From NCBI GenBank assembly GCA_965208275.1, contig OZ242331.1, positions 3,224,001 through 3,288,000 of the forward strand: 64,000 nt of DNA. Reading direction: 5' to 3'. Below the pieces are notes generated by a model that saw only the letters and a list, made by a program, of their open reading frames with translations, made no database searches and was not told the DNA's origin. Source of the DNA: Bin5 sp022827195. GTDB lineage: Bacteria > Chloroflexota > Anaerolineae > Caldilineales > Caldilineaceae. Shown piece by piece: positions 52,742-61,402 of this stretch (within the stretch, counting starts at the first letter, position 1; every line of letters begins with the position of its first letter). A program made the position numbers and the translations under genes.

Positions 52742-53665
52742 TCAGTCGAGGGTCATGCGCGGGTCGAGTGCGTCGCGCAGACCGTCGCCGATAAAGTTGA
52801 TACTCAGGACACAGATGGTGATCATAAGGCCGGGGGGAACCCAGAACCAGGGCATGTCTTCGATGATCGAGATGTTTTGCGCCTCGTTGAGCATGTTGCC
52901 CCAACTGGGGATCGGCACCTGTACCCCCAGACCCAAAAAGCTGAGTCCGGCTTCGGTAAGGATGGCGCTGGCGATGCCGAAGCTGGCGGCGACGGTAATG
53001 GGCGCGACCACGTTGGGGAGGATGTGGCGCATGATAATCCATTTCTGCTCGACACCAACGGCATGGGCGGCCATGACATAGTCCATTTCGCGGATAGAGA
53101 GGATGAGGCTGCGCACGAGGCGGGCGACGCCGGTCCATCCAATGAGGCCGATGGCGAGCATGGAGTTAAAGATGCCCGGTCCGATAAAGGAGACGATTGT
53201 AATCAGGATGATGAGGGTCGGAAAGGCCATAACGGTATCGGTAACGCGCATGATCAGGGCGTCGGTGCGACCGCCGTAATAGCCCGAAACGCTGCCAAGA
53301 ATCGTGCCGATCGTGATGTAGAGAGCGACGGCCACGATTCCGACGGACATAGAGACGCGGCCGCCGTAGATGACCCGGCTCCAGACATCGCGTCCTGTGA
53401 GATCGGTGCCCAGCAGGTGGCCGGGTCCGGGAGCCAATCCAATCTCCTTGATCTCGATCTTGGCTGGGTCGATGGGCGCGACGACGGACGCCAGGGGAAA
53501 GAATACAACAACAAAAACGATCATAAGGACTGCGCTCGCCAGGGCCAGTTTGTGGCGGCGGAATCGACGCCAGGCGCGTCGGCGCTGTGCGGCTGCTCCA
53601 CCTTCATCGCCGTAGAGGGCAGAGGATATTTCCTGGAGACCTTCAGCTTTACCTTCAACACTCAT
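52742..53665 (-). CDS. ABC transporter permease, DppC-like
   Basis: 307 aa from ATG 53665 (MSVEGKAEGLQE). Six hydrophobic segments; N-terminal ALASAVLMIVFVVVFFPLA, and an EAA loop in YVMAAHAVGVEQKWIIMRHI that contacts the ATPase. Followed by AILTEAGLSFLGLGVQVP and DGLRDALDPRMTLD, characteristic of the C-type subunit of peptide/nickel-type importers. Partner of the DppB-like permease upstream. No ATPase genes (DppD/F) adjoin it in this window. Confidence 0.93.
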   Translation of the reverse strand: MSVEGKAEGLQEISSALYGDEGGAAAQRRRAWRRFRRHKLALASAVLMIVFVVVFFPLASVVAPIDPAKIEIKEIGLAPGPGHLLGTDLTGRDVWSRVIYGGRVSMSVGIVAVALYITIGTILGSVSGYYGGRTDALIMRVTDTVMAFPTLIILITIVSFIGPGIFNSMLAIGLIGWTGVARLVRSLILSIREMDYVMAAHAVGVEQKWIIMRHILPNVVAPITVAASFGIASAILTEAGLSFLGLGVQVPIPSWGNMLNEAQNISIIEDMPWFWVPPGLMITICVLSINFIGDGLRDALDPRMTLD

Positions 53666-53748
53666 AGTTCGTCTGGATTCCGGCTTTCGGGCAGTGCGGT
53701 CTACAGTCAAGGGAGTGCCCAGAACCAAGAGCCAGAACCGCTGTACTC

Positions 53749-54732
53749 CTATTCGTATCGGATGCGGGGATCGATTGTACCGTAGGTCAGATCGGTAATC
53801 AGGTTACTGGCGACGATAGTGAGTGCGGAGACGAGCACCATGCCCATGATCAACGGATAGTCGCGCGTCGCCACGCCGTCCAAATAAAGGATGCCCATCC
53901 CGGGCCAGTTGAAGATAGTCTCGATGATAATAGCCCCGCCGAACAGGCTGGGCAGCCGCAGACCGATGATTGTGATCACCGGCAGGAGTGCATTGCGCAG
54001 GGTATGACGGAAGATTACCACCTTTTCGCTCAGCCCTTTGCTACGGGCGACGGTGACATAGTCGAGCCGCACGACCTCCAGCACACTCGAGCGTGTATAA
54101 CGCATGATGCCGGCCGTCGTCTCAAGGCCCAGCACGGTGGCTGGCAGCGCCAGATATTTGAGTCGATCGATGATCGTCCCCCAGAAGCCGAAGTCTCTGC
54201 CGATTGATGAATAGCCGCTGGTCGGTACCCAGCCCAATTTGAGCGAAAAGAGATAGATCGCGGCAATGGCGGCGAAGAAACCTGGGATGGAGATGCCGAT
54301 GAAGGCCAGAAACGTAAGCAGGTAGTCGGGCGACGTGTACTGGTTCAAAGCCGAAAAGATGCCAAGGGGAATACCAAGGACAACAGATATCACCATGGCC
54401 GCGGCCATGAGGCGCAGCGTTGCGGGCAGACGGCGTGCAATCTCTTCGCTGACCGGAATCTTGCTGCGAATGCGGACGCCGAGGTTGCCCTGGAAGAGGC
54501 CGCCCATCCACTGCAGATAGCGAATGGGAGCGGGTTGGTCGAGCCCGTACTTTTCGCGCAGTTTGTCGGCGTGCGAGCCATCGTCGCCGCCGGCCCCGGT
54601 CTCAAAGTCCATCAGGATCATGGCAGAGACGGCGTCGCCCGGGGCAAGTTCGGTGAAGGTAAAAGTGATGATCGTGATGCCGATCAGCACGGGCAACATC
54701 TGGACGAGGCGGCGCAGAATGTAACGGTTCAT
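53749..54732 (-). CDS. ABC transporter permease, DppB-like
   Basis: 327 aa. Starts MNRYILRRLVQMLPVLIGIT (family signature), then GDDGSHADKLREKYGLDQP and FQGNLGVRIRSKIPV, six helices, the EAA loop YVTVARSKGLSEKVVIFRHT, and IIIETIFNWPGMG near the C-terminus. B-type subunit of a peptide/nickel-type importer. 84 nt before dppC-like and 91 nt after SBP copy 1, with a hairpin between. Confidence 0.94.
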   Translation of the reverse strand: MNRYILRRLVQMLPVLIGITIITFTFTELAPGDAVSAMILMDFETGAGGDDGSHADKLREKYGLDQPAPIRYLQWMGGLFQGNLGVRIRSKIPVSEEIARRLPATLRLMAAAMVISVVLGIPLGIFSALNQYTSPDYLLTFLAFIGISIPGFFAAIAAIYLFSLKLGWVPTSGYSSIGRDFGFWGTIIDRLKYLALPATVLGLETTAGIMRYTRSSVLEVVRLDYVTVARSKGLSEKVVIFRHTLRNALLPVITIIGLRLPSLFGGAIIIETIFNWPGMGILYLDGVATRDYPLIMGMVLVSALTIVASNLITDLTYGTIDPRIRYE

Positions 54733-54766
54733 TGGCAGTTCAAAGACTCGTGAAGGCTCGTTGGAA

Positions 54767-54805
54767 GTCAGTGGATAGCGGTGTTCCTACCCACTATCCA
54801 CTGAC
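54767..54805 (-). terminator. Conserved hairpin after binding-protein gene copy 1
   Basis: GTCAGTGGATAG (54767-54778) is exactly complementary to CTATCCACTGAC (54794-54805), loop 15 nt. Its edge is 18 nt past the stop of copy 1, between it and the dppB-like gene. It could attenuate permease transcription or protect the upstream mRNA. Confidence 0.65.
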
Positions 54806-54823
54806 CACTCGTCGTTGCTCTGT

Positions 54824-56551
54824 TTACTCGCCGGCCAGATACCATCGGTTCGGGAAGCGGTCGGCAGAGGGGTTATCCAACTGCCGCATGGTATTGTTGC
54901 ACACGTCGGCGCTGAAGGCGAAGTAGCGCGTCGGCCAGAAGACGGGGATCTCACCCGCATCGGCGGTGATGATCTCGGTGGCGCGGTACAGCAACTCTTT
55001 ACGCTTTTCCGGGTCAGGCTCGGACATGGCGGCCTCGGACAGTTGGTCAAACTCTTCGTTGCAGTAGTGACCTGCATTGCGGCCGGCAGGCCAACTGCGG
55101 TCGCAACCGAGAGAGAGTCTCAATTGATCGGGGTTGAACCAGCCGCAGCAACCGTAGGAGAGATGAAAGTCGTCGTTGTCCAGGACACGGGCGATCCAGG
55201 CGGGACCGTCGAGGTAAACGAGCTCGACCTTAATGCCGACGTCGGCCCAGTACTGCTGCATAGCAGCGTGGACGCTCTTGTTCTGGTCGTCCTGGTAGTA
55301 GGTGACGAAATCGATCTCCATTTCAGGGTCCCAGCCGGCTTCGGCCAGCAGTTCGCGTGCCTTGTCGGGGTTGTACTCGTACTTGGTGATATTGGGGCTT
55401 ACGAACTCGGGATTTGTCATGCGAAGATGGAGAACCTCTGCCAGGTCGCCGTAGTAGGCTTCGGCCATGGCTTCGCGGTCAAGCGCGTAGAGGAGCGCCT
55501 GCCGGAGGCGTGCATCCTGCCACAATTCTCGGTTCTGGTTTGGAAAAATCGTCATGCCGCCTGCGAGCAGGCCGCCGAGCAGAACGATATCGGGGTCGTC
55601 CTTGTAGCGTTCGTATTCGACGGCGGTGACGCGGCCGGCCATGTGAATCTCGCCTTTTTCAAGCGCGGCAAAGGCGGTTGCGCCACTCAGGCCGATGCGG
55701 AAGATGATGCGGTCGATGTAGGGGCGCCCAGCGTAGTAGTCCTCGTTGGCTTCGAGGATGTAGTACTGGTCCGGCTCAAACTCACCCATGATGAAGGGGC
55801 CGGAGCCGACCGGGTTGCGGACGGCATATTCGGACTCGCCCAGTTCGCCGAAGGGGATGCCCTCAAGCAGATGCTTGGGCCAGATGTTGAAGGAGGCCAT
55901 ATTGTTGAGGACGCTGCTGCGCGCCCGCACCAGGTTCAGCTCGAGGGTGTAGTCGTCCAGGACCTTGATGCCGGAGATGTCATCGGATTCGCCGTTTTCA
56001 AAGGCCTCGGCACCGACCAGCTGGTCCAGCCCCGAGGTGCGGCCGTGGGAGGCACCGGTATCGGGATGGAAGAAGATTTCCAGCGAATACTTGACATCCT
56101 CGGCCGTCAGCGGCTCGCCGTCGTGGAAGCGGACGTCATCGCGCAGGTGGAACGTGTAAGTGAGGCCGTCATCGGAGACGTCCCAGCTTGTGGCCACGTC
56201 TGGATAAATGGTGACGGCATCGGTATCGCGGTCGATCAGCTGGTTCCAAAGGTAGTGGTCTGCGGCCGAGAAGATAAACCAGTTGCTGCCCGTCATGGCC
56301 CCGGCGGCGCCTGCGATGATCACCTCGCCGCCATACTTGGGCGGTGAATCGGGGCAGACGTTTATCGTTGAACTGCCGACATCTGCGGGGTCGTACCAGA
56401 GCTCTTCGGGCTCGGCTGCGGTCTCTTCTTGCATCTCGTCCTTGTCCACCTCTGCCGATTCCGTGGCGACTGGCACAGCGCAGGCTGCCAGCAGCCCTAC
56501 CAGCAGGACCAGAAAGATGGCAATTCCAACGTGCTTCCCTGTGATTGACAT
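54824..56551 (-). CDS. ABC transporter substrate-binding lipoprotein, DppA/SBP5 family (copy 1 of 3)
   Basis: 575 aa from ATG 56551 (GAGGGTGG upstream); an open extension to 56647 is excluded. Lipoprotein signal with lipobox LVGLLAACAVPV, then an acidic Glu/Asp linker. SBP_bac_5 fold: GGEVIIAGAAGAMTGSNWF, TYTFHLRDDVRFHDGEPLTA, EDVKYSLEIFFHP, RNPVGSGPFIMGEFEPDQYY, RIGLSGATAFAALEKGEIHM and AEAGWDPEMEIDFVTYYQDD. It captures a peptide or similar ligand for the DppBC-like permease next to it. Middle ~779 bp is almost identical to copy 2. Confidence 0.95.
   Translation of the reverse strand: MSITGKHVGIAIFLVLLVGLLAACAVPVATESAEVDKDEMQEETAAEPEELWYDPADVGSSTINVCPDSPPKYGGEVIIAGAAGAMTGSNWFIFSAADHYLWNQLIDRDTDAVTIYPDVATSWDVSDDGLTYTFHLRDDVRFHDGEPLTAEDVKYSLEIFFHPDTGASHGRTSGLDQLVGAEAFENGESDDISGIKVLDDYTLELNLVRARSSVLNNMASFNIWPKHLLEGIPFGELGESEYAVRNPVGSGPFIMGEFEPDQYYILEANEDYYAGRPYIDRIIFRIGLSGATAFAALEKGEIHMAGRVTAVEYERYKDDPDIVLLGGLLAGGMTIFPNQNRELWQDARLRQALLYALDREAMAEAYYGDLAEVLHLRMTNPEFVSPNITKYEYNPDKARELLAEAGWDPEMEIDFVTYYQDDQNKSVHAAMQQYWADVGIKVELVYLDGPAWIARVLDNDDFHLSYGCCGWFNPDQLRLSLGCDRSWPAGRNAGHYCNEEFDQLSEAAMSEPDPEKRKELLYRATEIITADAGEIPVFWPTRYFAFSADVCNNTMRQLDNPSADRFPNRWYLAGE
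55584..56362 (-). repeat. Near-identical block shared with copy 2 (copy 1 side)
   Basis: Same length (779 bp) and register as 57773-58551. Only two differences were seen: an Ala/Pro codon change in VT(A/P)VEYE and one silent base. Sequence on both sides is clearly diverged, as expected for gene conversion. Confidence 0.8.
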
Positions 56552-56955
56552 TGTTTCCACCCTCTCTTTTTTGATGCCCTGCGCCCCTAGAAGCAGGCGA
56601 GAGCCGAGTGCATGAAACAAACAGTTCGCCAGTTGGCAATGAAGCAAACGTAGCTAATGCAAGCGAAGGATATATTTTGTGGGCGACACAAAATGTCTCC
56701 CCGGCACCTTAGACCGGTGAGGATAGCGAACCGAGTCGGTACAAGTGGGACTAATCACGGTGGAATGGATTAGGAAGCGCCATCCTTTTCTTCGAAGCAG
56801 GGAAAGCTCAGCCTTAGCGATCCGGCGCACTTCTCCAGTCACACGCCCAAGTTGGACCAAACAGGATTCCGAACCCGTTCGGGCGAATGGAAATGAAGCC
56901 GACCCAAACATACTGAATCTGCGGCAGGTCAAAGGTCTATGAACAGCAGACCGAG
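56552..56955. other. Spacer between binding-protein copies 1 and 2
   Basis: 404 bp without a gene, plus the hairpin to 56994. It contains the GAGGGTGG ribosome binding site of copy 1. A minus-strand promoter for copy 1 was not recognised. The sequence aligns weakly but in register with the spacer 58741-59144. Confidence 0.6.
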
Positions 56956-56994
56956 GTCAGTGGGTAGCGGGACTGCCAACCACTATCCACTGAC
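56956..56994 (-). terminator. Conserved hairpin after binding-protein gene copy 2
   Basis: GTCAGTGGGTAG (56956-56967) with CTATCCACTGAC (56983-56994); 11 of 12 pairs with one mismatch. 18 nt past the stop of copy 2, the same distance as in copies 1 and 3. Confidence 0.6.
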
Positions 56995-57012
56995 CACTCG
57001 TCGTTGCTCTGT

Positions 57013-58740
57013 TTACTCGCCGGCCAGATACCACCGGTTCGGGTAGCGGTCGGCAGCGGGGTTATCCAACTGCCGCATGATATTGTTGCACACGTCGGCG
57101 CTGAAGGCGAAGTAGCGCGTCGGCCAGAAGACGGGAACTTCACCGGCCTCGGCGGTGATGATCTCTGTTGCTCGATAGATCATCTCCTTGCGCTTCACCG
57201 GGTCGGGCTCGGACATGGCGGCTTCTGACAGCGCGTCGAACTCTTCGTTGCAGTAGTGGCCTACGTTGCGGCCCGCCGGCCAGCTGCGGTCACAGCCGAG
57301 CGAGAGGCGCAACTGGTCGGGGTTGAACCAGCCGCAGCAGCCGTAGGAGAGGTCGAAGTCATCGTTGTCGTAGACGCGGGCGACCCAGGAGGGGCCGTCG
57401 AGGTAGACCAGCTCGACATCGACGCCGACTTCAGCCCAGTATTGCTGCATGGCGGCGTGGATGCGCTTGTTCTGGTCGTCCTGGTAGTAGGTAATGAAGT
57501 TGACCTCTTGCTCGGAGTCCCAGCCGGCCTCGGCCAGCAGTTCGCGCGCCCTATCGGGATCGTAGTCGTACTTTGTGATGTTGGGGCTAACGAACTCAGG
57601 ATTCGTGAGCCGCAGATGGAGGACCTCGGCCAGCTCGCCGTAGTAGGCTTCGGCCATCGACTCGCGGTCAAGCGCATGTATCAGAGCCTGGCGCACGCGT
57701 GCGTCCTGCCAGAGGGGCTTGTTCTGGTTGGCCCATACGGTCATGCCGCCGCCGAGCAGGCCGCCGAGCAGGACGATATCGGGGTCGTCCTTGTAGCGTT
57801 CGTATTCGACGGGGGTGACGCGGCCGGCCATGTGAATCTCGCCTTTTTCAAGCGCGGCAAAGGCGGTTGCGCCACTCAGGCCGATGCGGAAGATGATGCG
57901 GTCGATGTAGGGGCGCCCAGCGTAGTAGTCCTCGTTGGCTTCGAGGATGTAGTACTGGTCCGGCTCAAACTCACCCATGATGAAAGGGCCGGAGCCGACC
58001 GGGTTGCGGACGGCATATTCGGACTCGCCCAGTTCGCCGAAGGGGATGCCCTCAAGCAGATGCTTGGGCCAGATGTTGAAGGAGGCCATATTGTTGAGGA
58101 CGCTGCTGCGCGCCCGCACCAGGTTCAGCTCGAGGGTGTAGTCGTCCAGGACCTTGATGCCGGAGATGTCATCGGATTCGCCGTTTTCAAAGGCCTCGGC
58201 ACCGACCAGCTGGTCCAGCCCCGAGGTGCGGCCGTGGGAGGCACCGGTATCGGGATGGAAGAAGATTTCCAGCGAATACTTGACATCCTCGGCCGTCAGC
58301 GGCTCGCCGTCGTGGAAGCGGACGTCATCGCGCAGGTGGAACGTGTAAGTGAGGCCGTCATCGGAGACGTCCCAGCTTGTGGCCACGTCTGGATAAATGG
58401 TGACGGCATCGGTATCGCGGTCGATCAGCTGGTTCCAAAGGTAGTGGTCTGCGGCCGAGAAGATAAACCAGTTGCTGCCCGTCATGGCCCCGGCGGCGCC
58501 TGCGATGATCACCTCGCCGCCATACTTGGGCGGTGAATCGGGGCAGACGTTGATGGTCGAGCTACCGATATCCTCCGGATCGTACCAGAGCTCGGCAGGC
58601 TCTTCCGCCATTTCTTCCCCCATCTCCTCCTCATCCATCTCCGCCGGCGCTGTGGCGGCCGGCGCGGCGCAGGCTGCGAGCAGCCCGACCAGCAGGACGA
58701 GGAAGATGGCGAGTCCAACCTGCTTTCTTGTGATCGACAT
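57013..58740 (-). CDS. ABC transporter substrate-binding lipoprotein, DppA/SBP5 family (copy 2 of 3)
   Basis: 575 aa, same length as copies 1 and 3. Begins MSITRKQVGLAIFLVLLVGL with lipobox LLAACAAPA; linker MDEEEMGEEMAEEPAELW. The lipoprotein core matches copy 1 almost exactly from STINVCPDSPPKYGGE to LGGLLGGGMTVW. The C-terminal third (SEQEVNFITYYQDDQNKRI, DNDDFDLSYGCCGWFNPDQL) is closer to copy 3. A mosaic between its neighbours. Confidence 0.95.
   Translation of the reverse strand: MSITRKQVGLAIFLVLLVGLLAACAAPAATAPAEMDEEEMGEEMAEEPAELWYDPEDIGSSTINVCPDSPPKYGGEVIIAGAAGAMTGSNWFIFSAADHYLWNQLIDRDTDAVTIYPDVATSWDVSDDGLTYTFHLRDDVRFHDGEPLTAEDVKYSLEIFFHPDTGASHGRTSGLDQLVGAEAFENGESDDISGIKVLDDYTLELNLVRARSSVLNNMASFNIWPKHLLEGIPFGELGESEYAVRNPVGSGPFIMGEFEPDQYYILEANEDYYAGRPYIDRIIFRIGLSGATAFAALEKGEIHMAGRVTPVEYERYKDDPDIVLLGGLLGGGMTVWANQNKPLWQDARVRQALIHALDRESMAEAYYGELAEVLHLRLTNPEFVSPNITKYDYDPDRARELLAEAGWDSEQEVNFITYYQDDQNKRIHAAMQQYWAEVGVDVELVYLDGPSWVARVYDNDDFDLSYGCCGWFNPDQLRLSLGCDRSWPAGRNVGHYCNEEFDALSEAAMSEPDPVKRKEMIYRATEIITAEAGEVPVFWPTRYFAFSADVCNNIMRQLDNPAADRYPNRWYLAGE
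57773..58551 (-). repeat. Near-identical block shared with copy 1 (copy 2 side)
   Basis: See 55584-56362: the same 779 bp with two observed differences, flanked by diverged sequence. Confidence 0.8.
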
Positions 58741-59144
58741 CGTTCAAACCCTCCTTGTCATTGTTGCAATGCCCCCGAATGTGTGGGGCGAGCCAGATGC
58801 AGGAATCCAAACACTGCGACGTCTAGCGCTACAGCAATCATTGCTTTCGCGTTTGAAAATGAAGAACGGTTGACTTCATGGAACTGCTCCCGGACCTCAC
58901 GGACCTGAGAAGAGCGAAAGGCCAATCGGTGCAATGCGGCTGAATCTCAATGGCAATATCGACAAGAAGCTGTGATCGTAAGCAAAGCGGCGGCAACGCG
59001 GCCGCGACGGCTCGATTTATGCGAAATCCGGACTCTCAGGACGGGCCAGACCTGCTTCAGAACCAGGTAATCCAGCAGCCGGTGCGTACAACGCGGCGGG
59101 TCCTGGCTTCGCGCGGCCATGTTGGCCGCAGGTCTTAAACGTAG
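58741..59144. other. Spacer between binding-protein copies 2 and 3
   Basis: 404 bp without a gene. Holds an AGGAGGG-like ribosome binding site just upstream of copy 2. No clear promoter. Confidence 0.6.
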
Positions 59145-59183
59145 GTCAGTGGACGGCAGGACTGCTGCCCGCCGTCCACTGAC
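59145..59183 (-). terminator. Conserved hairpin after binding-protein gene copy 3
   Basis: GTCAGTGGACGGC (59145-59157) pairs perfectly with GCCGTCCACTGAC (59171-59183). Versus copy 1 the TAG/CTA pairs are replaced by CGG/CCG on both arms, a compensatory change. 18 nt past the stop of copy 3. Confidence 0.7.
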
Positions 59184-59201
59184 CCATCAATTCAACTATT
59201 C

Positions 59202-60929
59202 CTACTCCCCGGCAAGATACCAAGTGGCGGGATAGCGTTCGGCAAACGGTTCGTCCAGCTGACGGTAGACGTTGTTGCAAACGTCGGCGCTGAAGGCCGA
59301 GAATCGAGTCGGCCAGAAGACGGGGATTTCACCCGCTTCTGCGGTGATAATCTCGGTGGCCTGGTGCAGCATCTCCTTGCGCTTTGCCGGGTCGGGCTCG
59401 GACATAGCGGCTTCGGACAGCGCGTCGAACTCCTCGTTGCAGTAGTGGCCTACGTTGCGGCCTGCCGGCCAGCTGCGGTCGCAGCCGAGCGAAAGGCGCA
59501 ACTGGTCGGGGTTGAACCAGCCGCAGCAGCCGTAGGAGAGGTCGAATTCGTCGTTATCATAGACGCGGGCGACCCAAGCAGGGCCGTCGAGGTAGACCAA
59601 CTCGACGGCGATGCCGACATCGGCCCAGAACTGCTGCATGGCGGCGTGGATGCGCTTGTTCTGGTCATCCTGGTAGTAGGTAACGAAGCTGACCTCCTGC
59701 TCGGAATCCCAGCCGGCCTCGGCAAGAAGCTCACGCGCCTTGTCGGGGTTGTACTCATACTTTGTGATGTCGGGGCTTACGAATTCGGGATTTGTAAGCC
59801 GCAGATGGAGGACTTCGGCCAGCTCGCCGTAATAGGCTTCGGCCATCGACTCGCGGTCGAGCGCGTAGAGCAGCGCCTGGCGCACGCGAGCATCCTGCCA
59901 CAAAGGCCGGTTGTGGTTGGCCCAGACGGTCATGCCACCGCCGAGCTGACCGCCGAGAAGAACGATGTTGGGGTCGTCCTTGTAGCGTTCGTATTCGACG
60001 GCGGTGACGCGGCCGGCCATGTGAACCTCGCCGTTCTCAAGCGCGGCGAAGGCTGTTGCGCCACTCAGGCCGATGCGGAAGATGATGCGATCGAGGTAGG
60101 GGCGGCCGCCGTAGTAGTCCTCGTTGGCATTCAGGATATAGAACTGGTCCGGCTCGAATTCGCCCATCGTGAAGGGGCCGGAACCAACGGGGTTGCGGAC
60201 GCCATACTCGCTGCTGTCCAGGTCGGCGAAGGGGATGCCCTCAAGCAGATGCTTAGGCCAGATGTTGAAGGCGGCCATATTGCTGAGAACGCTGCTGCGC
60301 GGCCGCACGAGGTTCAACTCTACGGTGTAGTCGTCGAGAGCCTTGATGCCGCTGATCTCGTCGGCATCGCCGTTTTCAAAGGCCTCGGCGCCGGCCAGCT
60401 GATCCAGCCCTGAAGTGCGGCCGTGCGATGCACCGGTATCGGGATGGAAGAACATCTCGAGCGAGAACTTCACGTCCTCGGCCGTCAGTTGCTCGCCATC
60501 GTGGAAACGGACATCATCGCGCAGGTGGAAGGTATAGGTGAGGCCGTCGTCGGAGACCTCCCAGCTCGTGGCCAGGTCGGGATGGATCGTGACTGCATCG
60601 GTGTCGCGATCGATCAACTGGCTCCAGAGATAGTCATCGCGGGCGCTGAAGGTGAACCAGTTGCCCCCTGTCATGGCGCCGGCGGCGCCGGCGACGACAA
60701 TCTCGCCGCCCTGCTTGGGAGGTGAGTCCGTGCAGATGTGGATTGTCGTGCTGTCCACGTCTGCCTGATCGTACCAGGGCTCGGCGGGTTCTTCAGCCAT
60801 TTCTTCCTTCATCTCCTCTTCCTGCATTTCTGCCGGCGCGGTATCGGCGGGCGCGGCGCAGGCCGCGAGGAGCCAAACCAGCAGGATAAGGGAGAGGGTT
60901 AATGCAACGCTCTTGCTAGAAAACCTCAT
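59202..60929 (-). CDS. ABC transporter substrate-binding lipoprotein, DppA/SBP5 family (copy 3 of 3)
   Basis: 575 aa from ATG 60929 (AGGAGAG upstream); the open frame to 61019 is excluded. Signal MRFSSKSVALTLSLILLVWL and lipobox LLAACAAPA. The most diverged copy: PPKQGGEIVVAGAAGAMTGG, NWFTFSARDDYLWSQLIDRD, VELNLVRPRSSVLSNM. First transcribed of the three copies, furthest from the permeases. Differences fall also in binding-domain regions, so ligand specificity may differ. Confidence 0.95.
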   Translation of the reverse strand: MRFSSKSVALTLSLILLVWLLAACAAPADTAPAEMQEEEMKEEMAEEPAEPWYDQADVDSTTIHICTDSPPKQGGEIVVAGAAGAMTGGNWFTFSARDDYLWSQLIDRDTDAVTIHPDLATSWEVSDDGLTYTFHLRDDVRFHDGEQLTAEDVKFSLEMFFHPDTGASHGRTSGLDQLAGAEAFENGDADEISGIKALDDYTVELNLVRPRSSVLSNMAAFNIWPKHLLEGIPFADLDSSEYGVRNPVGSGPFTMGEFEPDQFYILNANEDYYGGRPYLDRIIFRIGLSGATAFAALENGEVHMAGRVTAVEYERYKDDPNIVLLGGQLGGGMTVWANHNRPLWQDARVRQALLYALDRESMAEAYYGELAEVLHLRLTNPEFVSPDITKYEYNPDKARELLAEAGWDSEQEVSFVTYYQDDQNKRIHAAMQQFWADVGIAVELVYLDGPAWVARVYDNDEFDLSYGCCGWFNPDQLRLSLGCDRSWPAGRNVGHYCNEEFDALSEAAMSEPDPAKRKEMLHQATEIITAEAGEIPVFWPTRFSAFSADVCNNVYRQLDEPFAERYPATWYLAGE

Positions 60930-61402
60930 CGTATGAACTCTCCTTGTCTTTTTTGTGTTGCGCCTAAAAGGATTGACGCAACCAGCGTGGATTATTTCGA
61001 ACGCGAAACCGGAGTGCATCTGCGGGATTTGCCCGTGTATCCGGTGGAGATGGACGGTTGACTTCTGGACTGACGGAACATCGTGGACCCCGGTGGCGTG
61101 GGGTCCGGCAACCTATGCGTCTGACGAACGGGTGATGCCAAAAAGCCGCTTTTCCGGGCCGTTATTCGTCCAATCACTTCGATGAGGCAACGCGGGGCAG
61201 GACCAAAATGAGACCAGGCCGTGCAGTACGGGAACCAAGCGATCCGGGCCGATCAACGCCAAAAGAGTACGCAGCCCCTACGATTTGACAACGCAATGTA
61301 TACCACATGGCCGCGGACGACGTCAAATCGGCCCGATGCTCCTTTGGGGGACTTTGGGCGAGGCACTTCTCCGGCGGCATTTGGAGGAGGAATGCGGCGT
61401 CG
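60930..61402. other. 473-bp gap between binding-protein copy 3 and comM
   Basis: No gene seen. Contains the ribosome binding site of copy 3 and a hairpin GGACCCC/GGGGTCC (61085-61091 and 61100-61106, loop 8), without a T-run, that may end comM transcription. The promoter of the binding-protein operon should lie here but none stands out. Confidence 0.5.

Larger units (their letters stand above)
54767..61333 (-). repeat. Tandem triplication of binding-protein gene, 2189-bp period
   Basis: Gene ends (54824, 57013, 59202), starts (56551, 58740, 60929) and hairpins (54767, 56956, 59145) are each spaced by exactly 2189 bp: 1728 coding plus 461 spacer. Spacers 56552-57012 and 58741-59201 have diverged strongly but align in register near the start codon. 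The third unit's far limit is nominal, because its upstream sequence (from 60930) keeps little similarity beyond the ribosome binding site. Confidence 0.85.

Noticed and set aside
54815..58536. Long plus-strand open frames antisense to the binding-protein genes
   Set aside because: They mirror high-GC third-position bias of the real genes on the other strand, which have signal peptides and family motifs.
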